DNA of 64,000 bases from Pogona vitticeps (Eukaryota > Chordata > Lepidosauria > Squamata > Agamidae): positions 1,531,501 through 1,595,500 of the forward strand of contig NC_135793.1 in the NCBI RefSeq assembly GCF_051106095.1. Reading direction: 5' to 3'. This document shows, one piece after another, positions 46,901 through 51,608 of this stretch. How positions within the stretch are numbered: the first letter of the stretch is position 1; each line of letters opens with the position of its first letter. Position numbers and translations under genes: made by a program. The notes beneath the pieces are model-generated. The model saw nothing but the letters and a program-made list of their open reading frames with translations. It was not told the origin of the DNA and ran no database searches.

Positions 46901-48926
46901 AGCCTAAGCCCACTTTGAACAGGCCCTGCAGACACTGACAGCCGGGGAGATCCGTGGGAGACGAGTGTTGCCCAAGGAAGGAAAAAGCAAAACCGCCTCT
47001 GGCTCGATCCAGAGGGGTGAGTTTGCAGCGCCTCTGTCGAGTCGCCTGCCGGCGGAGTGGCTGCATTCTGCTAGAGAAGCGCTCGAGAGCAAGAGCCCCT
47101 CCCTGCAAGGACTGCTCTCCAACCCTGGGCCTTGTTTTCTTCTGCAGTGGAAGGAGAACCTGACCCTCACAGAATCCCAAGTCCAGGCTCTCGCACTCAG
47201 CCGGCAAGCAAGCCAGGAGCTGGACGTCAAGCGTCGGGAGGCCATCTATAACGACGTCCTGACAAAGCAGCAAATGGTAAGGGCCTGGGCTGCCTCTCGG
47301 GCATAGCGGTGGAAGGAGGCACCCGGAAAGAGCGCCTTCAAGGAGAACCCGTGAACCGCAGTGCTTTTTCCAAAAAGCACCTTCACTCGCGGTCCTCCTC
47401 TGAACCTGATAGCACCACCATACGGTGTGCCCGCAGCAGTTCGTCTGTGCCCGTTTGCCACCCTGCCATTTTTCAGACTTAGCTTGGTGGGAGAGGCATC
47501 TTTCTCACCTGGGCGGGAGATCCTATAGCATTGTTTATAACCAAGTAAGTAAGAAGAGCACTAGTGTGGCAGGTGGAATGAGTAGTGAACTGGGTAGCAC
47601 GCACACAGGTTCGTGCGCACGCAGACACGCACACACCCGTTCAAATCTCACCTCTTTGCTGCTGTGGGCTTAGTGGGAAAGGACTTTAGCTGAGCGTCTT
47701 GCTTCCTCCCTTCCACCCTCCCCCCCCCCCCATCTGTAGCGTGGGAATAATAGGGAAATAACCATTTGAGCACAGAAGGCCTTGGGCAAGGCTGCCTTCA
47801 GGTACTGCTGTAAGAACTATTTGGGGGACCCTGAAATGCTTTGCATGTTTAAGCACAGCATGGGAATCGTTGCCCTTCTGTCGTGATCTTTTAATTTTAT
47901 CGTCTGAAATTGCTGTGAGGACATAGCAGGGGAGGTACACAGGCATGACAAGCCCATGCGCCACCAGCACATCGGATTGGTAGTCCTTCAGGGTAGCGGA
48001 GAGAAATCCATGCTTTGATAAATAAGATGGAGAGAGGCAGAGTTGAAATCCTCCGGTGCCAGACTTCCCTGGTGTTCTTTCCCAGATCCTTTCCTTGCCA
48101 GCCAAATACTTTTTTTTTCTGGAAAGCATTGCTTCTCGGCACCAAGGAATTAACATCTGCTAACAGGCCTCTTCGTTAAAGTCTTGGAGGGCTGTGTGGT
48201 TTCATGTTATTGCAGGAAATCTGAAACTTTTCAAGGAGGCGTTTGGTCAAGCTGGAAGCAGGGTTCCCCCCCACACACACACACACCTTTTGATGTTTGC
48301 CACAAAACATTTGTTTGGCACCGCCTGTTAGACTTTTCATAGGGGTGGCTAAAGGACCAGAGGAAAGAGCGCAGGGACTGATCTGTGGGAGCCCTTTTGG
48401 CAAGGGAGAGCTGTCCCCACCCCCGAGAAAGGTTGCCTGCTGCACCGTGGGCAGTGCCCCCCCAGATGGTCTTGCTTACTTCATGCGTCCCTCCTGTTGC
48501 CGGCTCGCAAATGCCACCGCATTAGTGATGGCAACAGCAGAGCTGCAAGTATCCAGTTTTAGGGTCAGAATCGATTTGTCAGGGAGACCGTGGCGGAAGG
48601 GAAAGGCCTCTGCCCTGGTGTAACCGCTCCACTTCCACCCCCTCCTCCCCCCCCAACAGCTCATCGGTTGCGTCCAGAGGATCCTGATGAATCGCCGACT
48701 CCAGCAGCAGTACACCCAGCAGCAGCAGCAGCTCTCCTACCAGCAAGCCGCCATGAGTCTGATGATGCCAAAGCCTCCCGGTTTACTCATGAACCCTAAC
48801 AACTTCCAGCAGATAGATATGAGAGGAATGTATCAGGGCGCTGCCGGCGTGATGCATCCGCCCCCTTTACAGCGGGCACCTCCTCCGCTGAGTGGCAAAA
48901 ACCCAGGACCATCCCAAGGGAAATAA
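4863..48926 (+). CDS. ATRX: ATRX chromatin remodeller, 34 of 35 coding exons (gene-level entry)
   Basis: ATRX is a nuclear SNF2-family ATPase. In mammals it works with DAXX to deposit histone H3.3 at heterochromatin, telomeres and repeats, and reads H3K9me3/unmodified H3K4 through its ADD domain. I placed exons by matching translated segments to the known vertebrate protein and requiring GT-AG borders and a preserved frame. All 34 exons satisfy this and give 7039 coding bases; with the usual 20 bases of exon 1 the protein is 2352 aa, against 2492 in human. Domains: ADD about residues 162-255, charged disordered region to about 1400, helicase lobe 1 about 1420-1680, lobe 2 about 1880-2050, C-terminus to 2352. 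The shortfall lies mostly in exon 9 and in a missing Glu-rich tract in exon 15. ATP-binding GLGKT, DEGH box and RVYRFGQ motif are intact, so the gene looks functional. The gene spans under 50 kb here. Confidence 0.97.
4973..5663. other. ATRX intron 2, no gene recognised
   Basis: Non-coding stretch between exon 2 and a MITE. Nothing recognisable besides AT-rich intron. Confidence 0.4.
5666..6101. mobile_element. TA-flanked Tigger-like MITE (copy 1)
   Basis: Left end CAGTGGTGCCTCGCAAGAC, right end the approximate inverse, with TA immediately outside both ends (5664-5665 and 6102-6103). The interior is unusual: it is made of repeated variants of 'catcttgcgaaaatc'. A second copy is at 24308-24546. 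No transposase. The TIR and TA site suggest Tigger/pogo mobilisation. Confidence 0.75.
6241..6296 (+). CDS. ATRX: ATRX coding exon 3
   Basis: A 56-base exon, the same length as in human, encoding [19 protein letters not shown] (residues 44-62). The ENSKEE end is conserved while the middle is diverged. It is bordered by TTTTACAG and GTAAGA. Confidence 0.88.
6297..7183. other. ATRX intron 3, no gene recognised
   Basis: Intronic sequence without a recognisable feature. Confidence 0.4.
7184..7236 (+). CDS. ATRX: ATRX coding exon 4
   Basis: A 53-base exon (same as human) encoding [17 protein letters not shown] (residues 63-80), a serine/basic linker. The acceptor is CATTAG and the donor AG|GTTAGT; the last codon (Arg) is split after two bases. 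Confidence 0.9.
7237..7817. other. ATRX intron 4, no gene recognised
   Basis: Intronic sequence. An open frame enters from 7702 upstream of exon 5, but the pre-exon part has no conservation that I recognise. Confidence 0.4.
7818..7942 (+). CDS. ATRX: ATRX coding exon 5
   Basis: Encodes [20 protein letters not shown] then SNENSENE and LPKG (residues 80-122), matching the acidic N-terminal segment of ATRX. It is one codon shorter than human. Acceptor ATGCAG, donor AG|GTAAAT. Confidence 0.94.
7943..8495. other. ATRX intron 5, with a microsatellite
   Basis: Non-coding. It contains the purine/GTGC-type simple repeat at 8330-8384 and nothing else recognised. Confidence 0.4.
8330..8384. repeat. 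Compound microsatellite (AG)n(AGTG)n(TGCG/TGCA)n
   Basis: A run of agag, gagtgagtg, then gtgcatgcatgcgtgcgtgcg in intron 5. It is an alternating purine-pyrimidine tract that may vary in length. Confidence 0.85.
8496..8615 (+). CDS. ATRX: ATRX coding exon 6
   Basis: Encodes [20 protein letters not shown] and PEFRNRN...KKRG (residues 122-162), clearly orthologous. At 120 bases it is two codons longer than human. In mammals the N-terminal exon in this region is known to be alternatively spliced. Acceptor TTTAG, donor GAG|GTAAAC. Confidence 0.94.
8616..9713. other. ATRX intron 6, no gene recognised
   Basis: Intronic sequence ending in a strong pyrimidine tract (about 9690-9710). No repeats or exons that I can name. 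Confidence 0.4.
9714..9823 (+). CDS. ATRX: ATRX coding exon 7 (start of ADD domain)
   Basis: Encodes [20 protein letters not shown] and [16 protein letters not shown] (residues 162-198). The CTAC pair belongs to the GATA-like zinc finger of the ADD domain, which binds the histone H3 tail. The exon is 110 bases, exactly the human length. Confidence 0.97.
9824..11144. other. ATRX intron 7
   Basis: Non-coding. It holds one LINE/SINE-type 3' tail (10868-10960) and otherwise nothing recognised. Confidence 0.4.
10868..10960 (+). repeat. Retroposon 3' tail with (AATA)n
   Basis: The sequence 'gtaagccgccccgagt' is followed by 'ggggcagggtagaaatct' and (aataaa)n. This is the typical 3' end of an abundant reptilian LINE/SINE group. 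Only the tail is present, and the family is uncertain. Confidence 0.55.
11145..11212 (+). CDS. ATRX: ATRX coding exon 8 (ADD domain)
   Basis: A 68-base exon (human length) encoding [20 protein letters not shown] and QC, with the final Arg split (residues 199-221). It links the GATA-like finger to the PHD finger. One change from mammals is visible at the first residue (Thr for Asn). Confidence 0.97.
11213..12872. other. ATRX intron 8, no gene recognised
   Basis: Non-coding, with several open frames of about 60-110 codons on both strands that show no family resemblance. Confidence 0.4.
12873..15580 (+). CDS. ATRX: ATRX coding exon 9 (PHD finger plus long charged region)
   Basis: The giant exon (2708 bases; residues 221-1124). 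Its start completes the ADD domain: [20 protein letters not shown] and [20 protein letters not shown], then the WHCYIC pair. The rest is Ser/Lys/Glu-rich and disordered, with conserved islands: PQYEP-like [27 protein letters not shown], the HP1-binding-type [10 protein letters not shown] (13906-13935), [16 protein letters not shown], and [13 protein letters not shown]. The mammalian exon is longer; the missing length is in the repetitive Ser/Lys part. It ends SSDEQKIKP...GFCQSSG at the donor 15581. The open frame runs 56 bases beyond the donor without conservation. Confidence 0.97.
13906..13935 (+). other. ATRX: HP1-interaction motif in ATRX exon 9
   Basis: Encodes [10 protein letters not shown]. 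The mammalian equivalent [10 protein letters not shown] is the variant PxVxL site that binds HP1 and helps target ATRX to heterochromatin. It is an island of conservation in a fast-changing region. Confidence 0.75.
15581..17959. other. ATRX intron 9, no gene recognised
   Basis: 2.4 kb of non-coding sequence. An AATAAA occurs near 16873 but with no supporting context. I see no named repeat. Confidence 0.4.
17960..18035 (+). CDS. ATRX: ATRX coding exon 10
   Basis: Encodes [20 protein letters not shown] followed by DDPENR (residues 1124-1149). It matches the acidic Asp run and DPENR of mammals. The donor at 18036 follows AAT AG, splitting Arg. The reading frame stays open beyond the donor (see the truncated-isoform entry). 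Confidence 0.95.
18036..18246 (+). CDS. ATRX: Candidate read-through C-terminus of a truncated ATRX isoform (ATRXt-like)
   Basis: If intron 10 is retained, the frame of exon 10 continues for 69 codons after the Arg and stops at TAA 18244-18246. The tail is strongly basic: 23 Lys/Arg against 6 Asp/Glu, with clusters such as [11 protein letters not shown] and [11 protein letters not shown] poly(A) signal AATAAA follows 116 bases later (18362). In mammals a conserved isoform, ATRXt, arises by retention of an intron in this part of the gene with an intronic poly(A) signal. It lacks the SNF2 domain. The match in architecture is strong; expression here is inferred. Confidence 0.6.
18362..18367 (+). 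terminator. Intronic poly(A) signal (candidate ATRXt)
   Basis: AATAAA, 116 bases after the read-through stop, in a T-rich context ('gtatatttagatgcactt' upstream). It is the first canonical signal after exon 10. Further AATAAA motifs occur downstream in the intron. Confidence 0.5.
18368..23525. other. Intron 10, long stretch without recognised repeats
   Basis: About 5 kb of AT-rich sequence in which I recognise no transposon, exon or simple array. It may be ordinary intron, an extended 3'UTR of the truncated isoform (more AATAAA motifs occur, for example near 20340 and 20393), or regulatory sequence. Open frames up to 140 codons show no resemblance to known proteins. Confidence 0.4.
23526..23615. 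repeat. Retroposon tail, antisense
   Basis: 'tttatttatttattatttat' is followed by 'aagtcgcccacactacccaaaggtctctgggcggcttaca'-type sequence. This is the reverse complement of a common squamate LINE/SINE 3' end. Fragment only. Confidence 0.5.
24121..24260 (+). CDS. ATRX: ATRX coding exon 11
   Basis: Encodes [20 protein letters not shown], an acidic run, seven consecutive Lys and [11 protein letters not shown] (residues 1149-1196). The first half is conserved. The Lys run comes from a GAA/AAG trinucleotide array (about 24203-24230) and is not in the mammalian protein, which has EEGKKRTGKQNEENPG there. Acceptor CCAAAG, donor ACAG|GTGAGC. Confidence 0.94.
24308..24546. mobile_element. TA-flanked Tigger-like MITE (copy 2)
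   Basis: The left end CAGTGGTGCCTCGCAAGAC and the right end CAGTGGTGTCTTGCAAGAC (reverse strand) form a near-perfect inverted repeat, flanked by TA on both sides (24306-24307, 24547-24548). The interior repeats '(c)gtcttgcgaaa' variants at least four times. It sits only 47 bases after the exon 11 donor. Same family as 5666-6101 but internally shorter. Confidence 0.8.
25184..25363 (+). CDS. ATRX: ATRX coding exon 12
   Basis: Encodes [20 protein letters not shown] then [20 protein letters not shown] and a basic end NRRK (residues 1196-1256). The [17 protein letters not shown] core is identical to mammals. Acceptor AACAG, donor AAAG|GTACAA. Confidence 0.95.
25364..26136. other. ATRX intron 12, no gene recognised
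   Basis: Intronic sequence without a named feature. Confidence 0.4.
26137..26239 (+). CDS. ATRX: ATRX coding exon 13
   Basis: Encodes [20 protein letters not shown] and [15 protein letters not shown] (residues 1256-1290), an acidic segment conserved with mammals. Acceptor CTAAAG, donor CCAG|GTAGTG. Confidence 0.94.
26240..27087. other. ATRX intron 13, no gene recognised
   Basis: Intronic sequence; no repeat or exon that I can name. Confidence 0.4.
27088..27193 (+). CDS. ATRX: ATRX coding exon 14
   Basis: Encodes [20 protein letters not shown] then [15 protein letters not shown] (residues 1290-1325), a basic nuclear-localisation-type cluster ([10 protein letters not shown]) identical to mammals. 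Donor AAG|GTATTT. Confidence 0.96.
27405..27543. mobile_element. Palindromic hAT-type MITE, copy A
   Basis: Starts CAATGGTTCCCAGCCTTGGG and ends in its inverse. The middle has the two arms 'actcccagaagcc' and 'tttctgggagttgtagt', so the whole element can fold into one hairpin. Same family as 31813, 52100, 59847 and 63786. No clear target duplication. Confidence 0.75.
28040..28218 (-). mobile_element. tRNA-headed SINE with BovB-like tail, antisense
   Basis: Reverse strand: a tRNA-related head (B-box-like 'gttcgaatctc') is followed by 'ggctgagcagag'-type body and a tail near 28040 (gtgctgtcaagttggaac reversed) resembling the BovB-type 3' end. It resembles the Sauria SINE of squamates. Degraded. 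Confidence 0.55.
28380..28559 (+). CDS. ATRX: ATRX coding exon 15
   Basis: Encodes [40 protein letters not shown] and [20 protein letters not shown] (residues 1326-1385). The last part is a charged helix/coiled-coil leading into the helicase. Mammals have a Glu tract of about 20 residues just after SNS; here it is replaced by four Asp residues, so the exon is shorter. Acceptor TAACAG, donor GAG|GTGCTT. Confidence 0.96.
28560..29591. other. ATRX intron 15
   Basis: Intronic, containing a retroposon tail fragment at 29206-29275. Nothing else recognised. Confidence 0.4.
29206..29275. repeat. Retroposon tail fragment, antisense
   Basis: 'attttatttacaaattttttaaagccgcg...ggtctctgagcggcgtacaa' resembles the antisense LINE/SINE tail at 23526, but is diverged. 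Confidence 0.45.
29592..29730 (+). CDS. ATRX: ATRX coding exon 16 (start of helicase region)
   Basis: Encodes [20 protein letters not shown] then [15 protein letters not shown] and KLKPHQVDG (residues 1386-1432). KPHQVDG is the Q-like motif that opens the SNF2 ATPase core. Donor GATG|GTAAGG. Confidence 0.97.
29907..30016 (+). CDS. ATRX: ATRX coding exon 17 (Walker A)
   Basis: Encodes [20 protein letters not shown] and [16 protein letters not shown] (residues 1432-1468). GLGKT is helicase motif I, which binds ATP phosphates. It is intact. Confidence 0.97.
30017..31217. other. ATRX intron 17
   Basis: Intronic; holds the CA microsatellite at 31034-31061, and nothing else recognised. Confidence 0.4.
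31034..31061. repeat. (CA)n microsatellite
   Basis: About 14 uninterrupted CA units in intron 17. Confidence 0.9.
31218..31364 (+). CDS. ATRX: ATRX coding exon 18 (motif Ia)
   Basis: Encodes [40 protein letters not shown] and GLEDDEKLE (residues 1469-1517). It carries SNF2 motif Ia ([11 protein letters not shown]) and is nearly identical to mammals. Confidence 0.97.
31532..31709 (+). CDS. ATRX: ATRX coding exon 19
   Basis: Encodes [40 protein letters not shown] and [17 protein letters not shown] (residues 1518-1577) in helicase lobe 1. Acceptor CACAAG, donor CCAG|GTAAGT. Confidence 0.97.
31813..31961. mobile_element. Palindromic hAT-type MITE, copy B
   Basis: 'cagtggttctcaaacttggg' at the left pairs with 'ccccaggttgtgatacagttg' at the right, and the arms 'attcccagaagcctt' and 'ctttctgggagtggcag' are as in the other copies. 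It abuts a SINE that continues from 31962. Confidence 0.7.
31962..32110 (+). mobile_element. tRNA-headed SINE with BovB-like tail, sense
   Basis: B-box-like 'caggttcaaatccctgctca' near the start, then 'gcggaaactcaatgggc', ending 'gggtcactgtacataagcag' and 'tttgaaagcacagaataacaa'. This is the BovB-type 3' end found in squamate SINEs. The 5' head is missing, replaced by the adjacent hAT MITE. Confidence 0.55.
32460..32531 (+). repeat. CR1-type 3' tail fragment with (GAT)n
   Basis: 'ccttttctagctctgcagttctaagatgatgatgatg' matches the tail of the retroposon at 35455-35605 and the CR1-like 3' end pattern. It ends exactly where the exon-21-like segment starts. Confidence 0.5.
32533..32610 (+). pseudogene. 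Decayed partial copy of ATRX exon 21 in intron 19
   Basis: About 78 bases align to the 3' part of exon 21 (about 33893-33970), including a 21-base identical run around 'gagtgatgaagaagcg'. After one 2-base gap near the left, the copy still reads [16 protein letters not shown] against [16 protein letters not shown] in the exon. It has no matching exon borders and runs into a stop soon after, so it is probably a dead tandem duplicate. Several differences are synonymous (GCC/GCT, ATC/ATT, GGG/GGA). Confidence 0.75.
32729..32750. repeat. (GA)n microsatellite
   Basis: Eleven GA units in intron 19. Confidence 0.85.
32905..33042 (+). CDS. ATRX: ATRX coding exon 20 (DEGH box)
   Basis: Encodes [40 protein letters not shown] and NNLIE (residues 1577-1623). 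DEGH is motif II (Walker B, Mg-ATP hydrolysis) and LTGTPLQNN is motif III; both are intact. Donor GAAT|GTAAGT. Confidence 0.98.
33043..33800. other. ATRX intron 20, no gene recognised
   Basis: Intronic; no named repeat. Moderately GC-rich in its second half. Confidence 0.4.
33801..33976 (+). CDS. ATRX: ATRX coding exon 21
   Basis: Encodes [40 protein letters not shown] and [18 protein letters not shown] (residues 1623-1681), nearly identical to mammals. Its 3' part has a decayed copy at 32533-32610 in intron 19. Confidence 0.98.
33977..35098. other. ATRX intron 21
   Basis: Intronic; contains the MITE at 34380-34660. The remainder has no recognised feature. Confidence 0.4.
34380..34660. mobile_element. 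MITE with 'CCCCGAAAATAAGAC' type ends
   Basis: Left end GTTTCCCCAAAAATAAGAC and right end (reverse strand) GTTCCCCCGAAAATAAGAC form an inverted repeat. The interior repeats 'aataagcccc' motifs. This is a widespread vertebrate MITE pattern; the superfamily is not certain from the sequence alone. Confidence 0.65.
35099..35216 (+). CDS. ATRX: ATRX coding exon 22
   Basis: Encodes [20 protein letters not shown] and [19 protein letters not shown] (residues 1682-1721), conserved with mammals. Acceptor TTACAG, donor ACAG|GTAAGA. Confidence 0.97.
35217..36226. other. ATRX intron 22
   Basis: Intronic; contains a retroposon at 35455-35605. The rest is without recognised features. Confidence 0.4.
35455..35605 (+). 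mobile_element. tRNA-like-headed retroposon with CR1-type tail
   Basis: A B-box-like 'ggaagttcgattcccctc' is followed by 'gggctgggtttgatgatcca' and 'ccccttccagctctgcagttctaag'. The 3' part resembles CR1 ends. The combination suggests a SINE; the name is not certain. Confidence 0.5.
36227..36357 (+). CDS. ATRX: ATRX coding exon 23
   Basis: Encodes [20 protein letters not shown] and [20 protein letters not shown] with ENK (residues 1721-1764). The core is identical to mammals, with small changes in the Ser/Gly start. Confidence 0.97.
36610..36698 (+). CDS. ATRX: ATRX coding exon 24
   Basis: Encodes [20 protein letters not shown] and VSLSSDEYT (residues 1765-1794), acidic linker between the helicase lobes. 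Donor ACTAA|GTAAGT. Confidence 0.96.
36791..36963 (+). CDS. ATRX: ATRX coding exon 25
   Basis: Encodes a Lys-rich start, [32 protein letters not shown] and a diverged end (residues 1794-1852). [18 protein letters not shown] is conserved and the flanks vary. Donor GAAG|GTAATG. Confidence 0.96.
36964..37572. other. ATRX intron 25, no gene recognised
   Basis: Intronic, fairly CpG-rich between about 37030 and 37150, but without a named element. Confidence 0.4.
37573..37726 (+). CDS. ATRX: ATRX coding exon 26 (start of helicase lobe 2)
   Basis: Encodes [40 protein letters not shown] and [10 protein letters not shown] (residues 1852-1903). Acceptor TTCCAG, donor AAAGT|GTAAGT; the Val codon is split. 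Confidence 0.97.
38011..38111 (+). CDS. ATRX: ATRX coding exon 27 (motif IV)
   Basis: Encodes [20 protein letters not shown] and [14 protein letters not shown] (residues 1903-1937). LVFSQSL is helicase motif IV. It is slightly shorter than the mammalian exon, which has KTEDKDKPL. Confidence 0.97.
38112..39028. other. ATRX intron 27, no gene recognised
   Basis: Intronic sequence without a feature that I can name. Confidence 0.4.
39029..39137 (+). CDS. ATRX: ATRX coding exon 28
   Basis: Encodes [20 protein letters not shown] and [15 protein letters not shown] (residues 1937-1973). The [13 protein letters not shown] motif is the lobe-2 RNA/DNA contact region of SNF2 proteins. Acceptor TTCCAG, donor CAG|GTAAAT. 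Confidence 0.98.
39138..40173. other. ATRX intron 28
   Basis: Intronic; a probable CR1 fragment lies at 39905-40050. Nothing else recognised. Confidence 0.4.
39905..40050 (-). mobile_element. CR1 LINE 3' fragment, antisense
   Basis: 'tgtagaattgtagagttaga' followed by 'aggactttggagacttgagg' resembles the reverse complement of the CR1 3' end ('cttccaactctatgattcta'). Diverged fragment. Confidence 0.45.
40174..40351 (+). CDS. ATRX: ATRX coding exon 29 (motifs V and VI)
   Basis: Encodes [40 protein letters not shown] and [19 protein letters not shown] (residues 1973-2032). It includes motif V ([17 protein letters not shown]) and motif VI with the arginine fingers (RVYRFGQ). All key residues are present. 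Confidence 0.98.
40352..41004. other. ATRX intron 29, no gene recognised
   Basis: Intronic sequence; nothing recognised. Confidence 0.4.
41005..41199 (+). CDS. ATRX: ATRX coding exon 30
   Basis: Encodes [40 protein letters not shown] and [20 protein letters not shown] with PMLPK (residues 2033-2097), essentially identical to mammals. Donor AAA|GTAAGA. Confidence 0.98.
41200..43430. other. ATRX intron 30
   Basis: 2.2 kb intron with an antisense SINE at 41765-41990. The rest is without recognised features. Confidence 0.4.
41765..41990 (-). mobile_element. tRNA-headed SINE with BovB-like tail, antisense, near full length
   Basis: The left end 'gccatcaagtcaattctgac' is the reverse of the BovB-type tail (gtcagaattgacttgatggc). 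The right end 'ccacaaccagagacctaaac' plus 'cactgggctgt' is the reverse of a tRNA-like head (A/B boxes). About 225 bases, matching Sauria-type SINE organisation. Confidence 0.65.
43431..43580 (+). CDS. ATRX: ATRX coding exon 31
   Basis: Encodes [40 protein letters not shown] and [10 protein letters not shown] (residues 2098-2147), nearly identical to mammals. Confidence 0.98.
44735..44890 (-). mobile_element. tRNA-headed SINE, antisense (first of a pair)
   Basis: 'ttgggttgcctctgacttacgg' (BovB-type tail reversed) to 'gattggaacccaagctcg' and 'acgccacactggctt' (tRNA-like head reversed). Confidence 0.6.
44905..45085 (-). mobile_element. tRNA-headed SINE, antisense (second of a pair)
   Basis: Same orientation and architecture as the preceding copy: tail-like 'aagtcagaactgagttgtaa', then 'ccatggccaagtggggattc' and 'gaacccaggcctcctgag' (B-box region reversed), near the exon 32 acceptor. 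Confidence 0.6.
45219..45344 (+). CDS. ATRX: ATRX coding exon 32
   Basis: Encodes [20 protein letters not shown] and [20 protein letters not shown] with LE (residues 2148-2189). The ends are conserved; the middle ([12 protein letters not shown]) differs from mammals. Confidence 0.97.
45935..46030 (+). CDS. ATRX: ATRX coding exon 33
   Basis: Encodes [20 protein letters not shown] and [12 protein letters not shown] (residues 2190-2221), conserved with mammals. Donor ATA|GTAAGT. Confidence 0.97.
46031..47147. other. ATRX intron 33, no gene recognised
   Basis: Intronic; its 3' half (about 46700-47140) is GC-rich and open in several frames, but without conserved protein features. Confidence 0.4.
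47148..47276 (+). CDS. ATRX: ATRX coding exon 34
   Basis: Encodes [40 protein letters not shown] and QQM (residues 2222-2264), nearly identical to mammals. Confidence 0.98.
47277..48659. other. ATRX intron 34, no gene recognised
   Basis: Intronic; short CA and C runs only. Confidence 0.4.
48660..48926 (+). CDS. ATRX: ATRX coding exon 35 with stop codon
   Basis: Encodes [20 protein letters not shown], a Gln run from CAG codons, [40 protein letters not shown] and a Pro-rich end finishing SQGK then TAA (48924-48926). Mammals end SQGKSM, so this protein stops two residues earlier. The donor-less last exon continues as 3'UTR. Confidence 0.97.
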   Translation, partial: LIGCVQRILMNRRLQQQYTQQQQQLSYQQAAMSLMMPKPPGLLMNPNNFQQIDMRGMYQGAAGVMHPPPLQRAPPPLSGKNPGPSQGK

Positions 48927-48969
48927 ATGTGATTTTGCACTAAATGTTTAAAGGATTGTTAAAATCGGG

Positions 48970-49000
48970 GAGAGAGAGAGAGAAAGAGAGAGAGAGAGAA
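48970..49000 (+). repeat. (GA)n tract in the ATRX 3'UTR
   Basis: An imperfect GAGA run starting about 45 bases after the stop codon, then a T-run at 49004-49016. Confidence 0.8.
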
Positions 49001-51608
49001 CTTTTTTATTTTTTTAGGAATCAATGGCTTAACAGAACTCAACCGTATAAATAGTTTGGGCGATTCTCCCTTCCCCTTTAGTTTTGCTTTGGTGATGTTT
49101 TCCGTGGATATTTGTCAGCGATGTTGCCTAGAATCTTCTTACATGTGTTCAGTACAGGAGATAACAAGTTGTTTTCAGTGAAAACAGGTCATTTCCTAAC
49201 CTAAGGGGGCCGCGCAGGTTTCCTGTTTCAGCTCCGACATGTGCTGTTGATAGCCATACGACAACCATCCAGGGAGAGAAGCTTGGGAAAGTTATCACAG
49301 GTCTGTATATTTCGGTCACCCCGTGCAAACGTGCGCTGCTGAGTTCTTGGTTACAGTTGATTCCTCAAAAGGCAAAACGTTTTCTATTCCTTCACAAAAT
49401 GTGAAATTCAAGTCAGGACAGGACGGATACCGGAGGCCTCTTCTGCTTCTTATCGTTTGTGACAGGAAAAATAAACAGTAGGAACCGAAAACAATCTTGA
49501 AACAGAACTGAGTGCAATATTCTTTAAATACTACTGCTCTGAAACTCCCAAGTCAAGCAGTTTTCTGGAAACTGTGACTGCAGCCTTAAGTTACAGCCTG
49601 AGAAGATGCTGTTTTCTCTCTAGCCTTCTGCCACTTCGGTTTCATCTTGGGTGATGAAATAACGTCCAGTGACCTTTTTATTCATGTCCTTCCATCCTGT
49701 GCTGATCCTGGTGCCGAGCACATCTCTGGTGACTCTTTTCTACCGGTGCTAGCGTCTCATCCTGTTGCCGGCAGTAGGATGGGAGGCTGAGAGGCCTATC
49801 AATTCCTGAAGCTTTGGGGCCGAAAGATGATGGCGGTGGTTGGGGTTGAAACACCCACCCACCCACCCACCCTGTTTCAACAGAGACAGCCCTGGAGTAG
49901 CCAAAATATTGTGCTCGCTCGCTCTCTCTCGACATGTAAAGGAATGTACTCGCACAGTTTGCAGTACGGACGGAATTGTGGAAGCGTTCCTCCTTTTACA
50001 GAAAAGGACTATCTCTGGTTACCCCACCTCCGTTTCCCATCTTGTTTTTCACTCTTTTCAGAGAAAAACAAAAATGCAGGGGGCATCAGCGTGGAAATAG
50101 ATCTGTTTGCGTTTTCATTTGAGCCTTGAGTAAGAAGAGGTAAAACTCTGATCAGTTACACTTCATTAACTGCTCCTTGGCCATGTTCAAAGGAGCAAGT
50201 CATCCATTTCCTATTAGTAGAGGGACCCAGAGGGGCCTCCTATCGCTCTCCCACATGTTCGTGTACCTGATGTTTCAGAAAGAGAAGGTTTTCTTTTTTC
50301 GATATGTTGGCATAAAAATGAAGTGCCGATGAATACTTTTGCTTGGAGGTATCGGAATAAGAAAACCAGCCAGAGTTCGGAGGGAAGTGGAGTGGGGAAT
50401 GGGTTCCAGAAAAAAAGCAAACCTCGTCGATCTATCTAGCCAGAAGGTTTGACTCCCTGAATCAATTTGGAAGAATATTTTGCTTTTTTTTTCCCCCACG
50501 CCCCCTTAATTGAATGAATCTCTGCAACCACACGACTGATAATGCAGGGGAAATAACTTCATTTTGAAATGGTTGTTGTTTGGTTAGGAACAGGCCTTTG
50601 TATTTTGTGGCACAGTCAATTCATGAGTTGTTTTAGCTTTGTGTGTGTGAGTGTGATGGGACATGGAGCGTATGCTTTACCTCCTGTTCATGCACTAGTG
50701 TAATTTGATCCATTTATTCAGTTTGGCAAGAAAGGGGGGGACCCCACAGGTGGTTGTTCGTACCAGAAGAATTTAAAGAGACACAAATATTTGAAGGAGA
50801 AATTAACCACCCAGGACATTCCTACTTTTTCTGAATATAGCTGGGGATTTGAGTGGCATTTTTACAACTAAAAGAGACTGAGGTGTGGAAGTTTTAGGCA
50901 ACATTTTCGAAGACACATTTTGTTTCACACACAACAGAAGAGACAAGCTAACGCCTACAGTGATGTCTTAGGGACAAAAAAAAATTGCATTGAAGTAAAT
51001 AAAAGTCGGACCATTTTGCATATGTATTTCTCACTTGACATTATAGCTGCATAATAGCGTGCTTTTGAGTATAACATCAAGCTTTAACCAATATTTAAAG
51101 ACAGGAAATGGCATCCATAAAAATCTCATTTTTATATTTGTTTTAGATGTTTTACCTAGTTGAAACTGCTTATATAAGATGATGAATAAAAAGAAATGTT
51201 GCTTGTAATACAGTTTTGCCTGCTAAATTCTCCACATTTTGTAACCTGTTTATTCCTTTGGATGTAAAGCGTTTTTTGCTTAGTATTGTGATACTGTACA
51301 TGTTTTTTGTCCCCGTTGTATAGTACTGTTTGAGTCCCTTGACCAGCTTTGGCTGCTGAAATCATACAGCTGTGAAGACTTGGCCTTTGTTTCTGTTTAG
51401 ATGGCTTTACGTATGGAATATCATAAAAGTACTGTAGAAAAGATGTCACTTCTTTCTATAAGGCTGTTTTGTAAAATACATATTAAGGACTGGAAACGTG
51501 TTTTTAAAAAAAGAGAAGCATTCAAGTATGGACAGTATGCTATCTGTGTTTTCACCATTCAAAGTGCTGTTTGGTAGTTGAAATTTAAAACTATTTAATA
51601 TCTCATTT

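Noticed and set aside
46665-47306. Overlapping 113-202-codon open frames upstream of exon 34
   Set aside because: GC-rich intron lacking stops by composition; no known domain, and the only supported coding part is exon 34 itself (47148-47276).
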